Below are positions 1-10,915 of a stretch of DNA of 64,000 nt, piece after piece. Numbering within the stretch: the stretch's first letter is position 1; every line of letters starts with the position of its first letter. The notes beneath the pieces were generated by a model. The model searched no databases. It worked only from the letters and a program-made list of their open reading frames with translations, and was not told the DNA's origin. The stretch is from Oegoconia quadripuncta. Taxonomy: Eukaryota > Arthropoda > Insecta > Lepidoptera > Autostichidae. The stretch lies in the NCBI GenBank assembly GCA_949316235.1, contig OX438748.1, positions 33,784,836 to 33,848,835 of the forward strand, read 5' to 3'. A program made the position numbers and the translations under genes.

Positions 1-150
1 AGGGGTAAATGTTTGTGTGTTGAATACGAACATTTATTCCCGAGTCATGGATGTTTATATAAATATTTATATACGTTTATTCTTTATCTAGTATCCATAG
101 CCAAGCTTTGGTTAGTTTAGGACTAGATGATTGGTGTAAGTATCCGATAA
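1..150 (+). mobile_element. SINE-B, 3' part, cut by window edge
   Basis: The AGGGG...ATGTTTGTGTGTTGAATACG start, the CCCGAGTCATGGATGTTTAT core and the later GGACTAGATGATTGG match the SINE-B body in diverged form. The tRNA-like head lies outside the window. Confidence 0.6.
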
Positions 151-155
151 ATTTA

Positions 156-1357
156 TTTGTATAATTTTTTTCATGACCATAGAAATATTTTCTTTTATGC
201 GCCTTATCGTATACAATAATAAATTAAAGGAACATTAATACTTCTACTATTATCGGACAGCTTCTTTTGCCGTTTAAAGATTGTGGATACAAACGTTATA
301 AACTCTAATAACAATTATAATTGAACTACTTCATTTTAAAAGATTTCAGGGACATGTTAATAGCAACGGACGGTTGAACAACCGCACGTACCTCGTACGA
401 GCAGCGGGCCGCGCTTAACAACCCCTGACGTTGATCCCCGCGAGTTAGCCGCCCCTGACGAAGATAATAACGCTTGGATAGGTTCAAAGATACCCTTATT
501 TAATAGAGATAGCGACGTGCCCCCCAGGGGATCATGTCGACTTGGATATGAATAAAGAATAACTAGGTACTACAATGAAACGGGTACAACAAGACGAGAA
601 CAAATTTTCTAGATCATGCAAGACATAATAAATATATGTCGTAGATAGCGATAAATTAGCGACAGAATTCGTAATTTGGACGGTCAGATGACTATCATAA
701 TACGCGGTTTGATAAGGAAACTATATAAGCTTGGTGGCGCTGGTACCGCCGGAAACAACGCCGTGACGACGTTAATAGTAAAATAAGGTCTGCCATCGAA
801 AATGAGAGGGACTTTGCTACCCGCCTTCAAAGGAGTCGGAGCCCCACAGAACACAACAACGACTGTGAGTGATTCTGATTACCTACTATCACCGACGCGT
901 GGAAGAATCCGGTGAGTCGTTAGTTAATAAGAAGTTGATCATGGGATTTGAGCAAGGAGGAATTATAGACGAGGTACGGCTGACTTCCACAGAGTCCACG
1001 CGAGGGCCAAGTTGTATGGCATGAGGGGCGTGCATATGTTTACTTTTCACCAGTAAGCATCTCGGGTTCCATGATCATAATCGAATGTGAATACGTTGTC
1101 TATTCGCCTATATAGCTTGCAATAATGTCGCCATTCCCCGAGCCATCCTTTACCACACCCATCTAAGACATATACCTATTAAACTATTTTATTACTTATT
1201 AATTACTTAAATTAATTGGATACTCATTTGGTTACAGCAGTACACATGTGATTGAGATTTTACCACTAGGTCGCGCTATATAGCCAGCCTAATTCATACT
1301 ATTTATTTTAATGTTAAAATTAAATTAAATTGTTTAAATTGTTTATTTTCTCACCAC
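156..1357. other. Unclassified stretch with a GC-richer core
   Basis: No open frame or known domain on either strand. 360-1160 is distinctly less AT-rich than its surroundings and includes a TATA-like CTATATAAG at 721. It could be a decayed LTR or non-autonomous element, but I found no matching second copy, terminal repeat or primer site. No ADAMTS-like continuation is visible here. Confidence 0.35.
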
Positions 1358-1735
1358 AAATGACGCTTTACAAAGTGATTTTAGATAATACATAGACCTC
1401 ATTTGTGGGAAGACTGGTGCCTGAAAAGGAAGAACCAGAATTACAGGTCATCAGGCCCCCCAGCTATGGACATAGTGTATTAGAGCAGAGATTAAATATG
1501 GTGATTGAGGAAGAAACACTTAAGTAAAGATACAAACGAGAAGGAAATCACGAAACATAAGACCTGGTTTTTGGAGTGGAGTTATACGTGTTGTGCACTG
1601 TTTTTAAACCCCGACGAAAAACGACGAGTGTTATGTGTTTGTTGGCGTTATGTGTTTATGTATGTCCAGTCTCTGTCCGCAAGCAATTAGCGGTCCAGTT
1701 GGAGTGCTGTTTCCAAAGATTCAATTTATGTCTGA
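1358..1735 (+). repeat. Dispersed repeat, copy 1 of 2
   Basis: Shares most of its length with 41135-41505, including TTTGTGGGAAGACTGGTGCC, CCAGCTATGGACATAGTGTA and GCGGTCCAGTTGGAGTGCTG. Its end carries the CCCCGACGAAAAACGACG motif also seen near 13860 and 59290, so it is probably the 3' region of a non-coding or LINE-derived element. Confidence 0.65.
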
Positions 1736-1743
1736 ATCTGGTA

Positions 1744-1900
1744 CTGGAAGTCTGTGGTATCTGTCTACCCCTACGGGAAACAGGCATGACTTTATGTATG
1801 TATGTATGTATGTATGTGCTTTATCTTCTACCACATCGTCACTTTTCATCAATTAAGATTTTGGTCAAACGCGCTTCCAGTTAATCAGAAAAAATAATAC
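1744..1900 (+). mobile_element. Two abutting LINE 3' tails
   Basis: 1744-1818 has the RTE-type ending CTGTCTACCCCTACGGGAAA and finishes in a TATG microsatellite. 1819-1900 matches the 3' tail of the Jockey-like family at 13770-13830 (CACATCGTCACTTT, TGGTCAAACGCG). Confidence 0.6.
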
Positions 1901-2014
1901 AAAGTTATGAATTCCATAAATGAATCTGAGCTTATCTTTGGATTAAATGACAACTAAATAATTGCATCGGACTTCTGTGCACTCAGATTATTGTTACACT
2001 ATAATTTAACTGAC

Positions 2015-2159
2015 CTCCACCGCAAGTAGCTGAGCACAGCGAGCCAGGTGTGGCCAACCAGTGGTACCGCGGCCGCGAGCATGAAGACCCATCCCCTCCG
2101 CACACCCCGCACTCGTCCACGCGCCTGGTTGATCCAACCCGGAGGTCGCAGCCGACACG
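2015..2159 (-). CDS. ADAMTS-like exon 4: end of the cysteine-rich module fused to second thrombospondin repeat
   Basis: A 145-base exon entering in phase 0 and leaving in phase 1. The acceptor is GTCTTTGCCCACAG and the donor is GAG/GTCAGT. The correct frame reads RVGCDLRVGS, then DECGVCGGDGSSC, the canonical end of the ADAMTS Cys-rich module (C4, C17, C20, C27). It continues without a break into RYHWLATPGSLCSATCGG, which matches the end-of-spacer and start of the second thrombospondin repeat of ADAMTSL1 (W then CSATCGGG, an O-fucosylation fit). The roughly 120-residue spacer module that normally separates these parts is missing. A longer open frame across this stretch (2006-2272) is in a different frame and is not the gene. 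The next exon should begin with two bases completing a glycine codon and was not found below 2015. Confidence 0.92.
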
Positions 2160-2312
2160 CTGTGGGCAAAGACATTAATTAGCTTAGAGAAAAACATATG
2201 TGCAAGTAAACCTCTATGAATTATTATGTACACGAAGTTATAATTAAATATGGAAAAACAAAAGCTATGCAATTGCTTTTTTATTGCATAAAACCGCTAT
2301 CATGATAAATCA

Positions 2313-2765
2313 TTATCTTCTTTCTTGCCCTGGTCTCAATTTATTTGTGGTCGGCACAGTACGTATTTTACTTCCAATCTCCTCTATCAGCAGTACCTCC
2401 TCATTCACGCCCTTTTCGTTCATATCATCCTTCACACAATCCATCCAGCTTTTCCGTGGTCTTCCTCTTCCTTTCCATCCATCGACATCCATATTCATCA
2501 CTCTCTTAGTAACATGCGCTTCATCCTTCCTCATAACATGCCCATACCAAGATTTTACGGTTTCCTTTCGCCTTTTTTGCCACGGATGCCACTTTTAAAC
2601 TCCCTCTTAGATACTCATTCCTTATTTTATGCATTCTCGTCACTCCACTCATCCATCTCAATATTCTCATCTCTGCTGCATGCAATTTTCTTTCATCCGT
2701 CCTTTTCAAGGCCCAACAGTCTGATCCATACATTCCTCTATCATTACAAATAAATATAATTATAT
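2313..2765 (-). pseudogene. RTE-like LINE, C-terminal end of ORF2, frameshifted
   Basis: Two overlapping minus-strand frames give YGSDCWALKRTDERKLHAAE, then MRILRWMSGVTR, then VMNMDVDGWKGRGRPRKSW, the usual C-terminus of an RTE-type endonuclease-reverse transcriptase protein. A frameshift separates them, so the copy is dead. It sits about 150 bp upstream of the acceptor of ADAMTS-like exon 4, in the sense orientation. Confidence 0.85.
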
Positions 2766-2766
2766 T

Positions 2767-3003
2767 TGCACATACACACAGCGCCATCTAGGTCCACAGT
2801 AAGCATTATGGATACCAGATGGGTGATAAGCTACACTAATACATTTTCTTTTGTAAATAAATACATATATAAATGAAAAACATCCATAACTCGGGGACAC
2901 ATGTCTGTATTCATCATACAAACATATGCCCCTAGCGGAATTCGAACCCACGACCTTTTGGTATAGTAGCCAGAGTTTCTAACCACTCTACTACACCAAA
3001 CAA
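2767..3003 (-). mobile_element. SINE-B, near full length
   Basis: Reverse copy with head TGTAGTAGAGTGGTTAGAAA, B box GGTTCGAATTCC and body CGAGTTATGGATGTTTTTC-like. It abuts the RTE-like LINE fragment on its left. Confidence 0.8.
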
Positions 3004-3039
3004 ATAAGTTTTAAAAATTAGAAAATAGGGTTAGTTGAC

Positions 3040-3345
3040 ATGTTTAAATTTTTAGGTATTAAAGTTGTCAAAAATTAACATTGTACGAATCATATTGATC
3101 ATATCTGTCAAAGACTTGAAAGTTTTGTGTTCACTTTAAAAAAATCAAGGCGAACTGTATCTTCAGAAGCCGCTCTAATGGCTGACCATGGCTATGTCTC
3201 GTCTATACTCAGCTATGGATTGTTACTGTGGGGAAACTCCTGTGGGGAAATAGAGCGTTCAGGTTGCAAAACAAGTGTGTTCGTGCATTGGACAACGTAT
3301 GGTTGCTAGACAGCTGCATGCTGCTATTCAAAAAGTTTTATACAC
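3040..3345 (+). pseudogene. CR1/Jockey-like LINE, reverse-transcriptase C-terminal fragment
   Basis: Plus frame contains VSSILSYGLLLWGNS, the conserved YGxLLWGN segment near the end of the reverse transcriptase region in these LINEs. The CTGTGGGGAAA block is duplicated at 3228 and 3240, and the frame then breaks. Confidence 0.75.
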
Positions 3346-3510
3346 TTTCATTACCTTGTTTATACATAAAAGAAGATTGTCAGGTGACATGCAAGAGTCT
3401 CAAATGCAGGCTATCCCAACTAATATTATAAATGCGATAGTTTATGTGTGTTTGGCTGGACCCATTTGGTTGGTAGACAGATTAGGACCTGGATTGACAT
3501 ATAGGCTACA

Positions 3511-3842
3511 TTTTTTTTTATGCTAAACGGGTTGGTACTTGACCTCAATCACACCTGATGTTAAGTGAAGATGAGGTCGAAAGTGGAAGCGTACTGACCC
3601 GGAAACCCCAACACATTTGAGGGACTGGCTATCTTATCTCTGACAACCGGAACACAACAATGCTATTAACATTGCTGCTTGGCGGAAGATTTAGATAAGA
3701 TGATGGTAGCTAGCCAGGCGGACATTTAAAATGCCCTACCACCAACCAAACCGAGTACTTAAACATGCACCCCGCTGGGGATCGAACCCGCGACCTCCGA
3801 ATCGTAAACCCAATGTTGTTTACATTGAGCCACGGAGGCGGT
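3511..3842 (-). mobile_element. SINE-A, full length
   Basis: Complete reverse copy. Read 5' to 3' on its own strand it has a head with TGGCTCAATG, the short inverted pair GTAAAC/GTTTAC, B box GGTTCGATCCC, a body with CCACCATCTTATCTAAATC, and a tail TGATTGAGGTCAAGTACC ending in poly(A). Confidence 0.88.
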
Positions 3843-3959
3843 TACTTTTACACATAACATAAGCGACATAAGTGTACTTTTTAATATAAGTGACTGGTTC
3901 ATGTAGGATAGGTTAATTAGTGGGATTGCTTTTGAGTCATAGAGTGACGCATTTGATAG

Positions 3960-4015
3960 AACAACGAATTCTACGCGGACGAAGTCGCGGGTATCAGCTT
4001 GTTTAAAATAAAAAT
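3960..4015 (+). repeat. Short LINE-tail fragment
   Basis: Contains TTCTACGCGGACGAAGTCGC, a 3'-end motif seen again in altered form at 44028-44050. Only the last few tens of bases remain. Confidence 0.45.
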
Positions 4016-4336
4016 ACTCAGTAGCATTTTAGGAACAAAGGTAGTGATTGCTTCACATTCTCCTGCGACAACTTACTGAATAACGATGTATATTTTCGCA
4101 TACCAGATGTCGAGAGGTTATTGCCTACGTGTCGATAATATCCACCCGTCCTCATACGTACCGAGCGTTTTGCCTTTTTTATGCGTAAGTATGTCATTGG
4201 TGCGAGGTGGATAGATTCAATTCGATCAAACGGCGATAATCAGAAAAAATGGGCCACGCGGTTCTGTGAGCCCTTTATTTTTGAATTTACCTATATTGAG
4301 GATTTCTTCATGTTGATACAAACTTTGGTATAAAGG

Positions 4337-4470
4337 TCTATTCACACATAAGCGATATTACTGTCGCGCTCGGCGGCGATACCGAATCGGTACGCGATAT
4401 CACTGTCGCGCGGTAGGCGACATTGCCTGACAGCGCGGCGGGGTGGGGCGGTAGACGGTGAACGCTCTTC
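4337..4470. repeat. GC-rich duplicated motif block, possible MITE remnant
   Basis: GCGATATTACTGTCGCGC at 4353 is repeated as GCGATATCACTGTCGCGC at 4395 with intervening CGGCGGCGATACC. The block stands out in an AT-rich setting. No terminal repeats were resolved. Confidence 0.4.
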
Positions 4471-4748
4471 TCTGTAGACATTCTAAATGCATTGTAAAAC
4501 CTACCTTTATCTCGCTTTAAACATGGGTATAATTTCATAAATTGTGTGTTCTAGATTTATGTCGTGTATCTAAATTCGTGCTCAAAGCCAGAATATCAGG
4601 CCGAGTTCGTAAAAAACTTATAAAAGTGTACATTTGGAGCTTAGACCTTAGACCTTTACTGGGAGGATGTCTGCAAATGGCAACAGCGTGACTTCATTTC
4701 CATTTGAAGATAACTGGAATCCTACACTATTTTGCTGGAACTTTGTTA

Positions 4749-4955
4749 ATTTTTTTTTGCTCGACGGGTTCGTACTTGTCCTCAATCACACCTGATGTTA
4801 AGTGAAGATGAGGTCGAGGGTGGAAGCGTACTGACCCGGAAACCCCAACACATTTGAAGGACTGGCTATCTTGTCTCTGACAACCGGAACACAATAATGC
4901 TATTAACATTGCTGTTTTGAGCCACAACTGGTAACATTGAGCCACGGAGGCGGTT
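4749..4955 (-). mobile_element. SINE-A with internal deletion
   Basis: The poly(A) end and tail are intact and the head retains TGGCTCAATG. About 120 bp between the ACATTGCTG body motif and the head, including the B box, are missing. Confidence 0.85.
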
Positions 4956-5689
4956 AGGCTGTATCAGGGACGTGACAATTGCATTTCACCATGACCATTC
5001 AATGTACATTTCTGGGTATATTTAAATATCAACAACAACAAGTCGCTTAACACATGTCAGTAATGTATCCCAAATTCTCACAGTAAACACAAATTACAAT
5101 TGTCATATTTGCAAGCCATTAAGAAATTTCCATCATCTCATCATAGAGATGACAGGCACTAAAAGGATCACTTCTAAAAAATCTGCATGACATTCGAACA
5201 AATCTGTCATTAAAACATTATCCTCCGTGGAGAAATCGGGTAAAAAGCAATGTAAATCGTTCAATTGAGCTGAGACCGTGGGACTATTTATATCCAGGAC
5301 CGATTTATTGAGAAATTGCAAAATGTTCCACAAATATGACACATTACTGCTCTTACCAGCGCAGTCATTGTGCATGAATATTCTATGAGACTGCATCCAG
5401 ACCTACTATCTGTCTCGAGGTGGAATGGCATCGTTACAGGGACAAAAAGGTGTAACTTAAAAAATACAAAAATAAATCGTCCAGTTTCTGTTGCTTTTTA
5501 TTACCGTTGTTTTAAGAATGACAAATGGTTAGATTTAGAAATACCTCATTCGAGCTTTGTAGCTTCTTAACCGTTTGAGATTCAGCTATTTTCGTTACCG
5601 TCATTGTCATAATATCGTTACAATTCCTATTTGTGTTGATTTGAGTTTCAACAAATTTTTAAATTGGTGTAACAATGGTTCAAAAATTA

Positions 5690-6312
5690 TAATCATTATT
5701 TATAAAAACAAAAACACTCGTAACTTCAAAGATAAAACCAGCAAATAGCCTTATACATATTAACAACAAGACAATAGAACAGGACAACTCGTTTAAATAT
5801 CTAGGAAGTTTAATCACAAGTGACTGGAGGTATACTCCAGACTTAGTTATAAGGATAACGATGGCAAAAAGTGTAATAACAAAAAACATCTGTTTAAAGC
5901 TAAAATAAGCAAAATAGAAAGCGGCTAATAAAATGCTATGTATGGAGTATATAGCTTTATACGGCTGTGAGACTTGAACATTAACACCAAGACATAGGGA
6001 AAGGTTAGAGGCATTCGAGATGTGGTGCTGGAGACGAATGGAGGGAATAAGCTGAACAGAGAAAAGAACAAACGAAGAGGTGTTAATGATGGTAAAGCAG
6101 AAGAGATGCCTGTTGGCCACAGTTGAGAACCGAAGTGGAAAGATGATAGGTCACTTGACCGACACGACATTTTTTTGAAGAACATAAGAGGGGAAGAGAG
6201 GAAGGGGAAGACTTAGGTGCAATTACTTTGACGAAGTGAAAGAATAGGTGAATGTCGTGTCGTAGCAAGGGAATAAATCGAGGGCACAGCTCTTAAATTG
6301 AAGAAGAAGTAA
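5690..6312 (+). pseudogene. RTE-like LINE, 5'-truncated and mutated ORF2 C-terminus
   Basis: Plus frames read SFKYLGSLITSD, YGCET, RLEAFEMWCWRRMEGIS, TEKRTNEEVL and GRGRLRCNYFDEV with stops between them. This is the C-terminal part of an endonuclease-reverse transcriptase. The end CACAGCTCTTAAATTGAAGA followed by AAG repeats recurs at 15435 and 63500 in reverse. Confidence 0.85.
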
Positions 6313-6649
6313 CAATAGTCACATACAAGAAATCTATTGAATGATTCTGTAATTCTTTAAATTATGACATGCACGAGTACGTATAACGTTATTACTTTAT
6401 GTTTGACATTCACTTTTATTTTAGACTTCATTCATTTCCGAAATTGTGTGTATAATAGGACATTGTAAGGCTAATGGATAGATTAAACGTTTATTTACTT
6501 ATTACAGAAACACATAGAAAATGATTCGACCCCAAAATTATTCTGCTTGGTGGGATGGTTTACGAAATGTGACCTTTCACATTAATTAAAAAATAAAAAT
6601 TAAGTACAACGGTTACAACTTATAGTAGCGTTGTATGTGTATTTGAACC

Positions 6650-6740
6650 ACAAATGGGCCCTCGCTCAGTGTGGAATGTGGATGCTCACCTATGGCGGTA
6701 AGACACTGATTTTCAGCTAGTGCCCTGTGAGATTTCTCTC
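6650..6740 (+). repeat. Dispersed repeat with tRNA-like head (family D)
   Basis: CTCGCTCAGTGTGG followed by ACACTGATTTTCAGCTA matches pieces at 21095, 25972, 28087 and, in reverse, 62455-62560. The GCTCAGT part resembles an A box, but no B box is seen. Confidence 0.4.
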
Positions 6741-6978
6741 ACTTTCGTGTGTGCTTTCGCGAGGCTTGCAAAATTTGCAGTAGTTACTATAAGTGAGTCT
6801 TGTGTTAGGATCATATTGTATCGTGGTGTAAATAAATCTAATGTAATCATTAATATTGTAGAATTTTATACCTATATCTGACCAAATTTATGCAACTGCA
6901 AATTTGACACATCCGAAGAAATTCAATATAGCATGCGGCATACTGTCACGCTCGTGCTTAGCATTAGAGAGAGCATTA

Positions 6979-7216
6979 GCATTTTAAATGTCCGCCTGGT
7001 TAGCTACCACCATCTTATCTAAATCTGCCGCCAAGCAGCAATGCTATTATAATTGTTGTGTTCCGGTTGTCAGAGATAAGATAGCCAGTCCCCTTAATGT
7101 GTTGGGATTTCCGGGTCAGTACGCTTCCACCTTCGACCTCATCTTCATTTAACATCAGGTATGATTGAGGTTAAGTACCAATCTGTAAGAATCCGTAGTA
7201 ACCCGTTAAAAAAAAA
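6979..7216 (+). mobile_element. SINE-A, 5'-truncated
   Basis: Starts in the body at TTTTAAATGTCCGCCTGG and runs to a poly(A)-like tail of ten A residues. The tRNA-like head is absent. Confidence 0.85.
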
Positions 7217-7930
7217 AGAAAAGAGAAAACTCAGTGTTATCCAGTGTAAGATCCGTATACCACTTATTCAAAGTAAAAATGTTTCATTTCACTTTATCGT
7301 TTCACAACGTGTCTATATTCTTGTTGTAAAAAATCCGTTAAACGACTAACGTTCGATGTTATATTTAAATCGCGTCACAATTTCGCCGCCATTACATTTG
7401 AAAGTCTAATACTAAGCGGCTTAACCTCATCCAAATTGAGCGTAAATGCAAAAACAATATCAAAGAGATACGCCTCTTCGAGCCGGGACTGCGGTGCCCA
7501 GGTGATATATGACGACATGTAATCTACCCGGGACAACTTTATACCATTGGAACAACCTTCATTTTCCTTCGCCAAAAGTTTTATTGCCAGCAGTACGTCT
7601 AAGACTTAATGCGACAACACAAGGTACATTTTGGCGTAACAAGAAAAAGGGATTTCAGGTGAGGTGGAATTTTTGAATTTGAATAATATGTTAGATGCAA
7701 AGTTTGTAAGGTTCTGCTTATTTTCGTATGTAGATTTAGTTGATAGTGTAATTCATGAAATTTGACGTCAAAAGTCTAGACTCTCTTTCAGCGGAAAGGT
7801 AGCTTGGCAACTACAGGGTGCACCTCTAACTATAAAAACAAGGGTAATAATTTGACATTAATTTTGTGATATGAACGATGCCGAGTCTGTCTGAATAGGA
7901 ATGCAGCCTTCATGTTATCCTTTGGAAAAC

Positions 7931-8058
7931 ATTTTTTTTATGCACAACGGGTTGGTACTTGACCTCAATCACACCTGATGTTAAGTGAAGATGAGGTCGG
8001 AGGTGGAAGCGTACTAACCCGGGAACCCCAACACATTTGGGGGACTGGCTATCTTATC
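7931..8058 (-). mobile_element. SINE-A, 3' half
   Basis: Poly(A) end and tail through GGGGGACTGGCTATCTTATC. The remaining 5' part is cut at a junction with CR1-like LINE sequence. Confidence 0.85.
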
Positions 8059-8067
8059 ACCTGGCCA

Positions 8068-8155
8068 CCATGGCTGGCTATTTACCAAAGGCTATTATAA
8101 AATTTCTGACTATCTGGATGATAAGCAAGCATGGACATAGACCGCTCGGCTCAGC
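8068..8155 (+). mobile_element. CR1/Jockey-like LINE internal fragment
   Basis: AAAGGCTATTATAAAATTTC and AAGCATGGACATAGACCGCT match, in the opposite orientation, the ORF2 end and 3' UTR of the copy at 28880-29535. Confidence 0.75.
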
Positions 8156-8920
8156 TACAGGTATTTATTTTATTTTATTTTATTCAGCACAACTAACAGC
8201 TACACAATACAATTATGTTCTATTATCTTATATGTAGACAATGGAGATCATTGTGTAACCAACTCCGTTATCCACGACAATTTTATATAAAACTGAAAAG
8301 ACAGAAAAGCAATCCGAACCAGTTAATTTAAATCTGAAGTATCACCAATATCCGACAGGACTTCCAAACACTGTTTATGGTAGCTGATATTATGATGATT
8401 TATAAGATACACTTACTACTGTCCAAGAAAAAGGCGATAAAAATGGAAAATTCGAGCAAATACAAACTTGGTATCCAAACCTAATAATCTCAACCTGCGC
8501 TCAGCGGTAATAATGCATTGCTGTTCATTTTAAATCCTCTTAATAATAAGTCAAAATCGATTCCGACCTCTCACACTTCCCGCATACGGGGAAAAGAGAC
8601 GGCTATAATCCTACTTTAATATGATAATCGGGGAATTCGCCACATTTGTGTGAGAACGGGATCCCGACACGATTTCAGACGCCGTTGAATAAATGATGAG
8701 GTATCATTGGTACACATAGAGCCAATTTATAACTCGTGTGCCGGTGAAACTGATTTCTGGTTGGCCGCGATAAAAAAATCGTATCACACCGACAATTTGG
8801 CGGTAATCGACTGACTTTTTTATTACATCGTATCATATAACATACATTATCATATAATAAAATAATGTATGTATTTATTTAAAAACAGTAACAAATAAAG
8901 AGATGGAATTTAAATATAAA

Positions 8921-9346
8921 CTAGAACAATTGTAAAAAATTGGGGCCGCGAGGCAAGGTACCCAAAACGCTGGCGGCGTTTCCTCGTTGTATGCAGATAC
9001 TTAAGCGTTGGGCGAGGAAACAACCAGCTCTCGGGTCACCAGTGACATCGACTAAGCGCTTTGACATATCAAAGAAAAATTTAAGAGCGCCCGGCCCCCA
9101 AGGACCTAAAGTTTCGACTCCGAAAGCTAGGAAAATGTATTCGGAACCGATGTCTCTATATTTGTTAATTTTGATGTTTTCCGCCGTCTCGGCGGCTGCA
9201 CCTGGCCTCCTTGAGGTTCCTTGGAGGTGAGACGGGGCGAGAGTGTCAACACAAGTGGCATCCCATACTAAGGCCCGACCCATACTCCAAGGAATCAAGG
9301 TCATTCCGTCCGGTCTCTTGCCGTCGTCCCGTAAAATACTTACCAT
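8921..9346 (-). pseudogene. LINE ORF end with GVETLGPWG domain
   Basis: A 141-codon open frame. It reads DDGKRPDGMTLIPW, then GRALVWDATCVDT, FGVETLGPWGPGA, SKRLVDVTGDPRAG and IQRGNAASVLGTLP. I recognise this as the C-terminal segment of retroelement proteins widespread in invertebrates; the exact clade is uncertain. The upstream part is missing, so this is a 5'-truncated copy, unusual here in having an uninterrupted frame. Two more decayed copies are at 37495-37640 and 53270-53490. Confidence 0.75.
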
Positions 9347-9554
9347 AAATTATCATATTATATTTAAGTAATAACAACCTATCTAATGCTATTCTAGTTT
9401 ATGAAATATTTGCACGCTAGATTTTAAGTAGATTTTGAATGGGACTTCTGTTATGTGTCATCCTATCTTGTACCCAAAATCAAGCAAATAAATTATTTCA
9501 TGTCATTTCATTACCTATTCGTTGATATTAATTATTACTTCTTCTGGGTATGTC

Positions 9555-9682
9555 AACCGCCTTCGTGGCTCAATGTAAACAACATTGGGTTTACGATTCG
9601 GAGGTCGCGGGTTCGATCTCCAGCGGAGTACATGTTGTACTCGGTATGGTTGGTGGTAAGGCATACCGGAACACAACAACAA
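9555..9682 (+). mobile_element. SINE-A head with truncated body
   Basis: Intact TGGCTCAATG, GTAAAC/GTTTAC pair and B box variant GGTTCGATCTC. It then jumps from the GGTAAGGCAT body motif to ACCGGAACACAACA and ends, so most of the body and tail are lost. Confidence 0.85.
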
Positions 9683-9991
9683 TTACAACAACATCACGGA
9701 ATGATTATTGATCTTAAGCTATAACAGCTTCGGTTGTAAAAAATAATATATATAAATAATCTCTCTAAGAAACAAGTCGCTTAAAAACCCATTTACGGTT
9801 CAATGGTGCTCTCATGATAAAAAATAAATTTCTCTCCAAGTTAAACTTAAATGGACTAACTACTCCATTATATAAAAACTTCTGCAGGGTTTAACTTAAA
9901 GTTTTCGATTGTGAATAAGCTGAGTTGCTGTAAGTACTATCGAGCGTAAGTCAAGCGTAACGTACGTAATAGTACGTAATGTTAAGGTTTC

Positions 9992-10236
9992 AGATAAATA
10001 AATAAATATCCTTGGATACAGACAGCGTCATCTAGTTCCACGCTAAGCAACTAGGCTTGTGTTGTGGATACCAGATGGTTGATACACTAAATAAATACAT
10101 TTTTTTGTAAATAAATCATAACTCGGGTACACATATGCGTATTCATGAGTCAATCATATGCACCTAGCGGGATTCGAACCCGCGACCTTTTGGTATAGCA
10201 GCAGAGTTTCTAACCACTACACCAAACAGGTCGTCT
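9992..10236 (-). mobile_element. SINE-B, full length
   Basis: Reverse copy from the AATATCCTTGGATACAGACA end to the head ACCTGTTTGGTGTAGTGG. B box GGTTCGAATCCC is perfect. Confidence 0.88.
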
Positions 10237-10804
10237 CACCAAATTTACATAAATATACTAAATTTTCATTTTAATCTGACACCAACAAGTGGTTGAAAAA
10301 TGGTTTCCAAATTTTGAAATGGACAAATTTCTTGTTTACATACGAATATTGCAAAATAAAAGATTGTCATTGTACGACGGACTGTTGTCTGCTCGAAACT
10401 GCTAATTTTACATGCTCCCCCTGCAGGTTGTTACATATAAAAATAATACACTTTCAAAAGGTAAAAAAACCAAGCAAGACCGGTTGACCGTTTTCACAAA
10501 GTTAAAACTTCCGACTGAATTAGTATTCGTTCACTACAGCGGAGTGGGATTATGCTAACGATTCCACCAAAGTTCCTTCTTAAATGTATATGAAATTATG
10601 TAAAATACGCCAAGAGAAGTGGGGTTCGCGAGTTATATCACTTTTTGAATGGCCGTTGAGGTGGCACTTTTTTAATATTATTTAAGGTACGTGCTCTGGA
10701 AACAATCGAGTTTGAATTTGACCTTTACGTGTAATGGAACTTAAAGCCTATTATGTAATCATGAAGTTTAAGTCCTCATGTACGAGTATACACAGCCAAG
10801 TGTT

Positions 10805-10915
10805 CAGCGAATTACAGCAAAATTGCAGAGCCTCGGACACCGTCGCAAGGTCGCCTGTTTCCCGGTCTTTTACAGAGTCCTAGTTCAGTGAGTGTGCGTT
10901 GGAATTACACAATCT
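10805..10915 (+). mobile_element. Jockey-like LINE fragment
   Basis: CGCAAGGTCGCCTGTTTCCC and GTGTGCGTTGGAATTACACA match 13510-13540 and 59665-59735, the stretch just before the WNSLP region of that family. Confidence 0.6.

Noticed and set aside
2006..2272. 88-codon minus-strand open frame over ADAMTS-like exon 4
   Set aside because: It is in a different frame from the conserved CGVCGGDGSSC reading and runs through the acceptor into intron; the gene uses the shifted frame.
8940..9230. 96-codon plus-strand frame
   Set aside because: Antisense shadow of the minus-strand GVETLGPWG retroelement frame.
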